From assembly GCF_007120195.1 (NCBI RefSeq), contig NZ_SKOG01000271.1:1-34130 (forward strand): 34,130 nt of DNA, given 5' to 3'. The first letter of the stretch is position 1, and each line of letters begins with the position of its first letter. This document shows, in pieces, positions 7,834 to 15,250 of this stretch. The translations under genes and the position numbers were made by a program. The DNA is from Aquisalimonas sp. (GTDB lineage: Bacteria; Pseudomonadota; Gammaproteobacteria; Nitrococcales; Aquisalimonadaceae). Under the pieces are notes generated by a model. That model was given only the letters and a program-made list of their open reading frames with translations. It ran no database searches and was not told where the DNA came from.

Positions 7834-8781
7834 ATGCGAGCGTTTTGCTACCCCAAACCCCGTTCCTCGGAGATCACCCCCAGACACCTGTTCGAGCGCC
7901 GCCGGGAATTCCTGCGCCAGTCGGCGAGCGGTCTGGCCCTGGCGGCGGCGCCGGCGCTGTGGAGTGCCAGCGCCTGGTCGTGGACCGGCCGTCTCGGCGA
8001 CGCGGACCCCACCGAGTTCACCACCGAAGGGGACAAGACGCCGAAAGAGGCAATCAAGACCTACAACAATTTCTTCGAGTTCGGCACGGGCAAGGACGAT
8101 CCCCACAAGAACGCCCACAAGCTCCAGACCGACCCCTGGTCGCTGGAGATCAGCGGCGAAGTGGAGAAATCCGGGACCTTTGGCCTGGAGGATGTGCTCA
8201 AGCACCACTCTTTCGAGGAGCGCATTTACCGCCTGCGCTGCGTCGAGGCATGGTCGATGGTCATTCCCTGGGTGGGATTCCCGCTTGCGGATCTGCTCAA
8301 GCGCCACGAACCCACCTCGCGGGCGAAATACGCGATGTTCGAAACCCTCCACGACCCGGAGCAGATGCCGGCGCAACGGCGCGACATCCTGGACTGGCCC
8401 TACCGGGAAGGGCTGCGCATGGACGAGGCCATGCACCCGCTGACCATCCTCGCCGTGGGCCTGTACGGCGACGTACTGCCCAACCAGAACGGGGCACCCA
8501 TTCGCCTGGTGGTGCCGTGGAAGTACGGCTACAAGAGCATCAAGTCAATCGTCCGCATCCATCTGCAGGAAAAGCGCCCGGTTTCTACCTGGGAGGCGGA
8601 ACGGCCCAACGAGTACGGTTTCTACGCCATCGTCGACCCGGAGGTGCGCCATCCCAGGTGGCACCAGGCCACGGAACGACGCATCGGCGAGGACGGCCGC
8701 CGGCGCACGGAGAAGTTCAACGGCTACGGCGAGCATGTGGCCCACCTCTACGAGGGGATGGACCTGAGCGAATACCGCTGA
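7834..8781 (+). CDS. msrP: Protein-methionine-sulfoxide reductase catalytic subunit MsrP (YedY)
   Basis: A 315-residue molybdopterin enzyme that repairs oxidised methionines of periplasmic proteins. A twin-arginine signal ([19 protein letters not shown]) lies at about residues 20-40. The molybdenum-ligand cysteine is in [37 protein letters not shown] and [13 protein letters not shown] match E. coli YedY closely. Several in-frame starts exist upstream; I take the ATG at 7834 because GGAG lies six bases before it and it gives the usual distance to the Tat motif. It is followed after 41 bases by msrQ, the membrane haem partner. The divergent neighbour is a peroxidase, which fits a periplasmic oxidant defence block. 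Confidence 0.96.
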   Translation: MRAFCYPKPRSSEITPRHLFERRREFLRQSASGLALAAAPALWSASAWSWTGRLGDADPTEFTTEGDKTPKEAIKTYNNFFEFGTGKDDPHKNAHKLQTDPWSLEISGEVEKSGTFGLEDVLKHHSFEERIYRLRCVEAWSMVIPWVGFPLADLLKRHEPTSRAKYAMFETLHDPEQMPAQRRDILDWPYREGLRMDEAMHPLTILAVGLYGDVLPNQNGAPIRLVVPWKYGYKSIKSIVRIHLQEKRPVSTWEAERPNEYGFYAIVDPEVRHPRWHQATERRIGEDGRRRTEKFNGYGEHVAHLYEGMDLSEYR

Positions 8782-8822
8782 CAGCCGGCTGCACTTCCTG
8801 AACGGTGAACAACGGAGCGACC

Positions 8823-9449
8823 ATGGCTGACTCCGAGATGCCCGCCCGGGGCCCCCGCATCGCGCTGCTGCTGAAACTCCTCACCGGAATCGCCTGCGCG
8901 GCACCACTGGCGTGGCTTTACTGGGCCTGGCAGGCGGGAGAACTGGGCTTTCATCCCGCCGAGGCGATCGTGCACTTCCTTGGGCGTTTTGGGCTGGGTC
9001 TGCTGCTGCTGACCCTCATTCTGGGGACGCTCGCCCACGTCTTGCGGGCCCCGAAACTGCTGATTCTGCACCCGCTTCTGGGAATCGCGGCTTTCGTGTA
9101 CCTGACCCTGCACGCCCTGTCATGGGCCGGCCTGGACATGGTGTGGGAGTGGGAGTTCATCGCCATGGAGATGGTCGACCTGCGCTACCTGCAGGTGGGC
9201 CTTGTCAGTCTGGTACTGCTGATCCCCCTGCCATTGACCTCCGGGCGCGGGCTCAGTCACCACTGGGGTTCCACGCTCTGGCACTGGCTGCATCGCCTGG
9301 GCTACGTGGCGGTGGCGGCGGGGTTGTTGCATCTGTGGATCATTACCCGCGCGGATTACGCCCTGCCGGTCATCTACATGGTCGGATTCGCGGCGGTCAT
9401 TGCACTGCGGCTGCTGACGCCGCTATGGCACACCGTGCGCGCGCGGTGA
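8823..9449 (+). CDS. msrQ: MsrQ, haem-binding membrane subunit of the MsrPQ system (YedZ)
   Basis: A 208-residue protein with about six membrane helices of the ferric-reductase/cytochrome b fold. The visible features are LGRFGLGLLLLTLILG, LLILHPLLGIAAFVYLTLHALSW and LWHWLHRLGYVAVAAGLLHL, whose histidines (including the pair HALSW / WHWLHR / LLHLW) ligate haem. It passes electrons from the quinone or flavin pool to MsrP in the periplasm. GGAG six bases before the ATG at 8823 sets the start. A GTG-less extension to 8805 lacks a site. It follows msrP closely and surely shares its transcript. Confidence 0.95.
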   Translation: MADSEMPARGPRIALLLKLLTGIACAAPLAWLYWAWQAGELGFHPAEAIVHFLGRFGLGLLLLTLILGTLAHVLRAPKLLILHPLLGIAAFVYLTLHALSWAGLDMVWEWEFIAMEMVDLRYLQVGLVSLVLLIPLPLTSGRGLSHHWGSTLWHWLHRLGYVAVAAGLLHLWIITRADYALPVIYMVGFAAVIALRLLTPLWHTVRAR

Positions 9450-9480
9450 CAGCCGACGTCTTGGCGTTGGTGCCACCCCG

Positions 9481-9711
9481 TCATTCCCGGGCGACGTGGC
9501 CGCGCACCTGCACGGGCAGACCGCGCCGACCCATGCCCACGATCACCGCCAGCCGCTGCGGCTGGGCCAGCATGTCCGCCGGGGTGTAGCGGTTCCTATG
9601 TAGCACCTGACCGGGACGCACTGATCCGGGCTGCATCGCCCAGTGCAAGGCAGTGAACGGGCGAGCCTGCTCCCGGGGGATGTGGTAGGGCGAACCGTGC
9701 CAGCGCCACCG
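9481..9711 (-). pseudogene. Unidentified C-terminal coding remnant
   Basis: On the minus strand a frame ending with TGA at 9481 reads ALHWAMQPGSVRPGQVLHRN, then RYTPADMLAQPQRLAVIVGM and GRRGLPVQVRGHVARE. The residue composition looks like a real protein C-terminus and not a chance frame, but I do not recognise the family. It is fused out of frame to a YeiH-type fragment upstream, and no start codon with a site belongs to it. I treat it as a truncated gene end. Confidence 0.3.
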
Positions 9712-9883
9712 GGCCGTCGTCCAACAGGCCCAGGGAGTTCACTGCCACCAGCGCCAGGAAAGCCACCAGGAACAGCGGCACGGGCGCGCTGCCGGTAGTC
9801 TCGCCGCGCCACAGCAAGGCGAGCAGCACGACGATAGGTGTGAGCACAGCCACGCGGAGCAGCTTGGTAATGGCGGCGGCGTC
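9712..9883 (-). pseudogene. Fragment of a YeiH/UPF0324-type putative sulfate exporter
   Basis: About 57 codons read AAAITKLLRVAVLTPIVVLL, ALLWRGETTGSAPVPLFLVA and FLALVAVNSLGLLDD. The arrangement of K-L-x-R-V, a hydrophobic helix, a short basic loop and P-x-F-x-x-x-F-x-A-L-x-x-x-N-S-L-G-L is typical of the third quarter of YeiH-family membrane proteins (about 330-350 residues when intact). Both the N-terminal helices and the final helices are absent. The frame extends upstream as a long open frame with no family resemblance, so this is an internal remnant. Confidence 0.6.
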
Positions 9884-10500
9884 GCCGGCTCGGAGACCAG
9901 ATACCCGGCCCGTAACGGCCGGGCGGCTCTGAATCGAAAAGCGCAACGGATACCGAATATTTAACGCCCTCTGGCGTACCGGCTGCTCGGGACACACATT
10001 GTCCACCAGCCGCGCGGCGCTCTTCGAAGTTCGCCTCACGGCACAGAAATAGACTGCAACCCATTGTACGTGAGACACAAATTTGGTCGCTGCAACGGAT
10101 GCCTGGTTTCGATCCGGTGGAAGTTCGTCCAGGGGACATGCCCGTGGCGGCTGCGACTGCTGAGCGTCAGGCGCCAGTACCGCTCGCGGCCCGATGCACC
10201 CGCTGCGGTGCCAGCGTGGCTCCCGCCTCTCTCCGACGGTGCGTATAGCTACACTTTTCCGGGCTGGCAAATGCCGAATGCACTGGTTACGAAAGGTTAC
10301 ACGCCCCGCCGACACACCTGCGCATTCAGTCCTGACAGCGCCACTTTTCGATGTATCCCGGCCAGCAGGCCAGCCGAAGCCATGCCCTGCGGGCGACAGC
10401 AGCGAATGGGGCCGCACCAGATCGAGCAGCGGGTCGAAAACTAGATCGTTCGGCCTAGCCCGACTTGCGTTATTCGCCGCTGAATTCTTCGAATTTCGCC
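9884..10500. other. Non-coding stretch with no recognisable gene
   Basis: Long open frames cross this stretch on the minus strand, but the translations are arginine-, proline- and cysteine-rich and match nothing I know. It contains one copy of an imperfect repeat (see 10259-10292). It lies between transporter debris and a transposase remnant, and is best read as decayed DNA. Confidence 0.45.
10259..10292 (+). repeat. Imperfect dispersed repeat, copy 1
   Basis: This stretch, beginning CCGGGCTGG and containing GCCGAAT and ACTGG, matches 11889-11922 at 28 of 34 positions without gaps and in the same orientation. The differences fall only at two of three codon phases, which suggests that both are remnants of a once-coding element. 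Confidence 0.55.
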
Positions 10501-10528
10501 TTGTTGCGGTGCGGTAATTTGCTATCAT
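10501..10528 (+). promoter_or_regulatory. Candidate sigma-70 promoter upstream of the IS1634 remnant
   Basis: TTGTTG at 10501-10506 and TATCAT at 10523-10528 are separated by 16 bases. They lie about 100 bases before the transposase start, in a locally AT-rich patch. This is plausible as the original transposase promoter. Confidence 0.35.
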
Positions 10529-10623
10529 CGCGCACTGTTGCAGCGCGTCGCACGGTCATTTTCCCTTGGAGTGCCGACTTTGCTCGTCGACCGGCTGCAG
10601 TGGCCCGGCGAACACTGTGCGCC

Positions 10624-10919
10624 ATGTTTCTGCGCGCCAAAAAAAGCGGTTCAAGGACGGCAAAGAGCACCGGTATTGGAGCATCGTGGAGAATTGCCGG
10701 GCCGCCGGCGACCGGGTGGTGCAGCACCGCGTGTGGTGGACGTGCACCTGCCGACAACCGGACGGCCGTAAGCTGGTGCTCTCCCGGTATACCCAGCCTG
10801 ATCGGGACCAACAGCTCCTGGTTCACCGGCTGCAACTCGAACTCCCAGGTCAATCCCCGCCCAGGATTTCTGGCCCTAACAGGCCGGTGGGCGAATCCAC
10901 TTCACCCGGCACGCTGTAG
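10624..10919 (+). pseudogene. Internally deleted, frameshifted IS1634-family transposase
   Basis: The N-terminus reads MFLRAKK, then after an A7 tract the frame shifts and continues KRFKDGKEHRYWSIVENCRA followed by AGDRVVQHRV. This is the conserved opening of IS1634 (IS4-like DDE) transposases. Directly after it, where several hundred residues should follow, comes PDGRKLVLSRYTQPDRDQQL and LVHRLQLELPGQ, which resembles the C-terminal end of the same family. The product would be about 95 codons in place of roughly 500-550. The catalytic DDE core is absent, so it cannot transpose by itself. The ATG at 10624 is the family start. Terminal inverted repeats were not resolved. Confidence 0.7.
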
Positions 10920-11166
10920 TGCCGACCTTTGAAGTTCGATACTGAGAAAAACAGATAGTTACGCTCGCCCCTACCCCCGAATAGCGGATCTTGGTCCGCG
11001 GGCAGGGCGGTTCGTGCCGCTGGCCGAACGCGCCTGAAGCTGTCCACAGGCCCGGAGAGGGGTGCCGAACCGCCCATTGAGTTCCGGCAATCCTCGCTGA
11101 CCGCCGAGCAGGTGCGAACCCACCTGGAAGCGGCAGCGCGGGTGGACCACTCCGCCGGCCGCCCGA

Positions 11167-11505
11167 TTAAGGCTCCTCCGCCTGCCGTGAGCTCCCCCCG
11201 TCCTTCAAGAACAGCCGGCGCAGGCCGAGAAAGATGCCGGCTATGACTACCCCTGAGACCACCGCGGCCAGCAGCGCCTGTACTGCCGGTGGCAGGTACG
11301 CGTACGCCGGGCCGAAGATCTCGCCGCCGGCAAGCGCGGCAAACACCAGCACGAACAGCACGCAGAGCAGCTGAACCCCGACGGCCAGGGCAAAGGTCAG
11401 CCCGACGCTCAGCCGAGGGTAGATCAGGAGTGCGACCCAGGCGACCGGGTTGAAGAACATCGTCATGCTCGCCCCCATCACCTCCCCTAGCCCGTTTGCC
11501 AACAT
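11167..11505 (-). CDS. Small membrane protein of unknown function (three or so TM helices)
   Basis: A 112-residue protein that I do not recognise. It opens MLANGLGEVMGASMTMFFNP, then has hydrophobic stretches VAWVALLIYPRL, VGLTFALAVGVQLLCVLFVL and VQALLAAVVSGVVIAGIFLG. It ends with a basic RRLFLKDGG tail, so it probably has three or four helices with the C-terminus in the cytoplasm. AGGAGA lies six bases before the ATG at 11505, a good site. Next upstream on the same strand is another small membrane protein (11566-11823), about 60 bases away, so the two may form an operon. Confidence 0.6.
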   Translation of the reverse strand: MLANGLGEVMGASMTMFFNPVAWVALLIYPRLSVGLTFALAVGVQLLCVLFVLVFAALAGGEIFGPAYAYLPPAVQALLAAVVSGVVIAGIFLGLRRLFLKDGGSSRQAEEP

Positions 11506-11565
11506 GTGCTTCTCCTTGTGGTTGGGCCGCCGAGGGTCGGCGGCTACGTATTCATCGTACGCCCC

Positions 11566-11823
11566 TTACGCATGGACGGAGGGGTCGTGCGCCGGATCCA
11601 AATGCGATTCGGCGATCTGACCCCTTGCCGGATTGATGATGGCGTACAACAGGAACAGGAGTACAACGAACAGGATGGCGATTCCGGCGCCAAGCCGGAA
11701 CCGGTAAGACAGCTCCAAGTGCTTCTGCACGACCGTGAAGTTCATGCCCAACACCCGCTGCAGACGCGCCTGCACCACGCCGCCGAAGGCCAGCGCGGAG
11801 GCCCTACTCCAGAAGCTCCTCAT
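11566..11823 (-). CDS. Small single-pass membrane protein of unknown function
   Basis: An 85-residue protein starting MRSFWSRASALAFGGVVQAR. The N-terminal part is amphipathic with LQRVLGMNFTVVQKHLELSY, followed by one clear membrane helix, LGAGIAILFVVLLFLLYAII, and a short polar tail ending DPSVHA. It matches no family I know. The ATG at 11823 has AGGTG six bases upstream; a GTG three codons earlier is possible. It lies just upstream of another small membrane protein on the same strand. Confidence 0.5.
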   Translation of the reverse strand: MRSFWSRASALAFGGVVQARLQRVLGMNFTVVQKHLELSYRFRLGAGIAILFVVLLFLLYAIINPARGQIAESHLDPAHDPSVHA

Positions 11824-12291
11824 GTTGAGCACCTGGCCTTAGGGCTGGCTGCATGTCAGGTCAGTATAGTAAACATAGAGACCCTAATCCGGGCTGGTCA
11901 ACGCCGAATTGACTGGGTACGAGGAGCCCCGGATGCGCTGCAGGGTTCAATGTCAATGTTGAAGACGCGGTTGAGGTGCCGAGCCCAGGTCATGGCCGCG
12001 GGGCGCTTGGCCGGGGCCCTGTCTTCGGACGCGCTTGACGTTGTACCCTTGCTGCCTGACCCCGTTCGCCCAGCGTCACCAGAGAACCGTCGGGAGACAC
12101 GACTTGGGCCCGTCGAGCAACAGCAGGTAAAACTAATGTTCCGATGCAGCGCACTGCCGAGGCGCTGAATCAGGGTGATTGCGCCAGTTTCGGCGTCTTG
12201 CGGGGGAAGCCCGCCTACTCTTAATCTGGTGGCGAGCGATGCAGCGGTCGGCGATGTCCATCACTCGCCCCGTGACGGCCGGGTGGGCGAT
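11824..12291. other. Spacer with a repeat copy, no recognisable gene
   Basis: No protein is recognisable in this stretch of about 470 bases downstream of the asparaginase gene. It holds the second copy of the dispersed repeat at 11889-11922 and otherwise only GC-rich chance frames. Confidence 0.45.
11889..11922 (+). repeat. Imperfect dispersed repeat, copy 2
   Basis: This matches 10259-10292 at 28 of 34 bases in the same orientation, about 1.6 kb apart. The flanking sequences are not similar, so the shared unit is short or the rest has decayed. Confidence 0.55.
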
Positions 12292-13365
12292 TTACTGCTC
12301 GAAATACTCCGCCTTCAGCTCGTCGGCATCCGTCGTATGCTGCATCGCCAACATCAACAGGATCCGCGCCTTATGCGGCAGCAGGTCGCCGGCGAAGACC
12401 GCCCCGGCCTCTTCAAGGGTCTTTCCCCCGCCGTCGAAGCCGTAGTGCGGACGGACATGCCCCTCCGGCGAACGGCTCGAGATCACAACCGGGATCCCCG
12501 CTTCGGTCGCGTCCTGGATCGCCTCGTAGAGCGACTCGTTAACGTTTCCCCAGCCGAGGGCCTGGACGACGACACCCTCGGCACCGTTGTCGATGGATGA
12601 CTGGAGCTTGTCGCCCTCCGCCCCGCCGTACATCATCACGATATCCACTCGGGGGAGCTCGTCATCGACCAGCGGGACGTGCTGACGGCGCTCCGGCGCG
12701 CGGTGGAAGACCAGCTCATCGGGCTCCACAGTGCCGAGGTAACCTTTCTCCCCGGAATGGAATGTGTCGGCGGCGTGCGTATGCCCCTTGCGCACGTCTC
12801 GCGCCGCATCGATCCGGTCGTTCATCACCAGCATCGCGCCCCGGCCCATTGCTTCCTCGCTGGCACAGACCCTTGCGGCACCGACCAGATTGCGGGGGCC
12901 GTCGAAGTCGTCCGCGGCGGCGTCACGCAACGCACCGATCAGCGCAATGGGCTTCTCGCTGTCGACCGTCAGGTCAAGGAAGTAGCCGGTCTCCTCGAGC
13001 GTATCGGTGCCGTGGGAGACAATGACCCCGGCCACCTCATCCCGCTCCAGCGCTGCCTCGACCTCCTGTTGCAGTTCGATCCAGCGGCGCGGGTTCATGT
13101 AGTCCGACGGCACGTTCGAGAGGTTGTACATCTCGATGTCCGCGTAGTCGCCGACTGCCGGTACTGCCTCGAGCAGATCCTCGCCAGCATCCGCCGGCAC
13201 GGGTGCGCCGGTCTCGGGATCCGGGCGCATGGCGATCGTCCCACCGGTCGCAATCATCATGCAGACCGGCACCTCGTCGGCGACGACCTGCCCCGGGAAT
13301 ACCGGCACAGCGATCATGGCGCCGAGCAAAGCACCCGGAAGCAGCGTGCGGGGTGTGGGGATCAT
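12292..13365 (-). CDS. ansB: Periplasmic type II L-asparaginase
   Basis: A 357-residue secreted asparaginase hydrolysing asparagine (often also glutamine) to aspartate and ammonia in the periplasm. A signal peptide spans about residues 1-30. The first catalytic motif ATGGTIA is near residues 39-45 with its threonine nucleophile. The second, VIVSHGTDTLEETGYFLDL, carries the Thr-Asp pair. The IALIGALRDAAADDFDGPRN stretch holds the region before the catalytic lysine site, and LGWGNVNESLYEAI near the end is family typical. GAGGAG lies seven bases before the ATG at 13365, preferred over an ATG seven codons earlier. It appears to be monocistronic, divergent from the quinone reductase gene. Confidence 0.94.
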   Translation of the reverse strand: MIPTPRTLLPGALLGAMIAVPVFPGQVVADEVPVCMMIATGGTIAMRPDPETGAPVPADAGEDLLEAVPAVGDYADIEMYNLSNVPSDYMNPRRWIELQQEVEAALERDEVAGVIVSHGTDTLEETGYFLDLTVDSEKPIALIGALRDAAADDFDGPRNLVGAARVCASEEAMGRGAMLVMNDRIDAARDVRKGHTHAADTFHSGEKGYLGTVEPDELVFHRAPERRQHVPLVDDELPRVDIVMMYGGAEGDKLQSSIDNGAEGVVVQALGWGNVNESLYEAIQDATEAGIPVVISSRSPEGHVRPHYGFDGGGKTLEEAGAVFAGDLLPHKARILLMLAMQHTTDADELKAEYFEQ

Positions 13366-13644
13366 GGGCGTCTCCTCATGAGGCACGTGGATAGTCGCGC
13401 GAATGGCTCACCGGTTCGCACCCCGGGACTCGACCAGGCTGTGAGGGGCATCAGCCGCGGCCGCTGAAGACGGTCACTCGACGTCCCGGCAAAGCATAGG
13501 AAGAATGGTGGCCGCTCGCAAGCCTGATCCAGGACATGATCCCTGGATTCGCACAAGAGCACGGCACACGCGTCTGGAGGCGCGAGAACCAGAACAACGC
13601 ACAGGCGCCCCAGGGCCAGATCCTTTCGGAGGAAATGCTCGACA

Positions 13645-14232
13645 ATGAACAAGCGCATACTGATCATCCAGGCCCATCCGGACCGCGAGCGGTCGCATTA
13701 CTGCCACGGCCTGGCGGCAGCCTACCGCAAGGGCGCCGAGGAGGCGGGTTTCACGGTAGAGGAAATTTTCCTTGCCGACCTGGAATTCCCCTTGCTCAGG
13801 AGCGAGGACGAGTGGCAGCAGCCCGGTGTTGCCGCGGATATCGAAAAGGCCCAGGAGCGGATCCATTGGGCCGATCACCTTCTCATCGTGTTTCCGCTGT
13901 GGATGGGCACCATGCCGGCCCTGCTCAAGGGGTTTCTGGAGCAGACGCTCAGGCCCGGCTTCGCCTTCAGCCAGGAAGCGCGCGGGGGACTCGGCGGTCG
14001 CCTGCTCAAGGGCAGATCGGCACGCGTGATCATCACCATGGGCATGCCGGCGTTGTTCTACCGCTGGTTTTTCGGTGCCCACGGGTTCCGCAATCTCAAG
14101 CGCAACATCCTAAAATTCTGCGGCATCAAGCCGGTGCGTCACTGCTTCGTCGGCCTGGCCGGCGCGAACCGACCGCAAGGACGCCAGAAGTGGCTCGAGC
14201 GCGTCGAGGCGCTGGGCCGCCGCGGAACCTGA
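13645..14232 (+). CDS. NAD(P)H-dependent oxidoreductase, flavodoxin-like fold (NQO1/MdaB/KefF family)
   Basis: A 195-residue flavoprotein. ILIIQAHPDRERSHYCHGLA is the first strand and FMN/FAD phosphate loop. WADHLLIVFPLWMGTMPALL and KGFLEQTLRPGFAF are the conserved flavin/quinone site. RSARVIITMGMPALFYRWFF and FCGIKPVRHCFVG complete the fold. Such enzymes reduce quinones by two electrons or act as accessory subunits of potassium efflux systems. GGAGG lies about twelve bases upstream of the ATG, a little far but the best available. No Kef channel is adjacent, so the quinone-reductase role is more likely. It is followed by degraded DNA. Confidence 0.9.
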   Translation: MNKRILIIQAHPDRERSHYCHGLAAAYRKGAEEAGFTVEEIFLADLEFPLLRSEDEWQQPGVAADIEKAQERIHWADHLLIVFPLWMGTMPALLKGFLEQTLRPGFAFSQEARGGLGGRLLKGRSARVIITMGMPALFYRWFFGAHGFRNLKRNILKFCGIKPVRHCFVGLAGANRPQGRQKWLERVEALGRRGT

Positions 14233-14260
14233 TGGCGCCTGACCGAGCGGCACACATGCC

Positions 14261-14681
14261 CTATTCCCACTTGACCCTGATACCTAAGAGCGAATCTCGC
14301 CACCGCTTGAGCAGATCCCCGCAGGCATCGATGCGCCTGTTCCTCAAGAACGGCCTGTTGCGGCATCCTTGTCCGCTGCGTTCCGGGTCCATGGTGGCGG
14401 TAGCGACTTTGGCCTCGCCGCCGGCCCCGTCGATAATCTCGCCCTTGGGGGCCGGTGAGGAGGCTGTGTCCCCAGAATTCGGCTTCAAGTTCGCCGGAGC
14501 AGCGATCGGGTTCGAATCCAACCCGGTTGCAGACAACCACCGGAAGGCCGTTGGCCACGACGTGTGCGCGCTGAATGGCGCGCCAGTCATCCCGTTGCCG
14601 CAACGGTGTTCGAAGATGGATCCGACGGCCACGCACCGGGTTTCGGCCGTAGTCTCTGAAAGCAATTTCGCAGACGGCCAT
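14261..14681 (-). pseudogene. C-terminal remnant of an AguB-like carbon-nitrogen hydrolase, with a frameshift
   Basis: On the minus strand one frame reads DDWRAIQRAHVVANGLPVVV, CNRVGFEPD and AEFWGHSLLTGPQG. Near 14441-14447 the reading continues in another frame as EIIDGAGGEAKVA and then NRPFLRNRRIDACGDLLKRW. Joined, this is the C-terminal 130 or so residues of the nitrilase-superfamily N-carbamoylputrescine amidase type (about 290-300 residues when whole), including the catalytic-cysteine-distal N-R-V-G-x-E and R-R-I-D-x-Y/C-G regions. The catalytic Glu-Lys-Cys part is missing. Upstream, MTPLRQQMISD (14731-14699) looks like the start of a tyrosine recombinase cut after eleven residues. Confidence 0.75.
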
Positions 14682-14822
14682 CGGTGGGTTCGGCCAGGAT
14701 CAGAAATCATCTGCTGGCGTAACGGGGTCATCTCACCTCTCCTCGTCACGTTGACTGGAGACGACAGTCTGCTTCGGCATCAGGCAGGTCGGAGCCCCGG
14801 CCTCAAGGCCCCGCAAAGCGGT

Positions 14823-14981
14823 TTAGCGTTCCGAATCTTCCTGTGCGAGGCACTCGGCTCCCCTGCCCCGCCTGGCCGGTGTCACCGGCGCGCGGTGTTC
14901 GCTGTTTGGCGCAAACACCCCGTGGAATCGGGCGAGGTTGACCCGCGGCCGCGGCATCAGGGCTGCCAGCACCTGATGCAG
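14823..14981 (-). pseudogene. C-terminal fragment of an IS91-family transposase
   Basis: LHQVLAALMPRPRVNLARFH followed by GVFAPNSEHRAPVTPARRGR is the well-conserved segment near the C-terminal end of IS91-type (Y2 rolling-circle) transposases. The catalytic tyrosines lie upstream and are not present. The frame then ends within a few codons. Compare the further IS91 pieces at 17165-17278 (opposite strand) and 33537-33674. Confidence 0.7.
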
Positions 14982-15250
14982 GTTGTCCTCACCGTCGGCA
15001 TTCGCGACAGCGGCGCCGGCGAGGGCCGGCTGATACGGGGCAAGTGGACGGCCCTGGACAGCGAGATGCCGGAGGCGGGCAAGCGCCATCCGCGCAGCGA
15101 CGACATCCGTTTCAATCTACGCTCCGGCAGTCTGGCAAGCCGCCACCTCGTCCTCAGCACCCGTAACGAGAGCGAGGTTGTGTGAAGCCTAATGGAAGCA
15201 ACCGCGAGATCGCCTGCAGAAATGGCCACTGCGACCAGGCGTCGGTTGCG
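14982..15250. other. Spacer with a protein-like segment of unknown origin
   Basis: On the plus strand a frame ending with TGA at about 15185 reads GRLIRGKWTALDSEMPEAGK and then RHPRSDDIRFNLRSGSLASR. Its balanced composition suggests a former coding sequence. It has no start of its own, and I do not recognise it. Confidence 0.3.

Noticed and set aside
9596-10528. A 310-codon minus-strand frame as one gene
   Set aside because: Only about 57 codons resemble a protein family (YeiH); the rest is arginine- and proline-rich filler with no translation signals.
10624-10660. Programmed -1 frameshifting at the A7 tract of the IS1634 remnant
   Set aside because: The transposase core is deleted, so a programmed frameshift would have no product to make. 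Ordinary slippage mutation explains it better.
14505-14530. GGTTCGAATCC, resembling a tRNA T-loop
   Set aside because: It lies inside the AguB-like fragment, where the minus strand encodes RVGFEPD. No acceptor, D or anticodon stems can be drawn around it.
13536-15185. A 549-codon plus-strand frame as a large protein
   Set aside because: Its first part overlaps the flavodoxin-fold reductase in another frame and its middle is antisense to the AguB and IS91 fragments; no domain is visible. Only the last 60 codons look protein-like.
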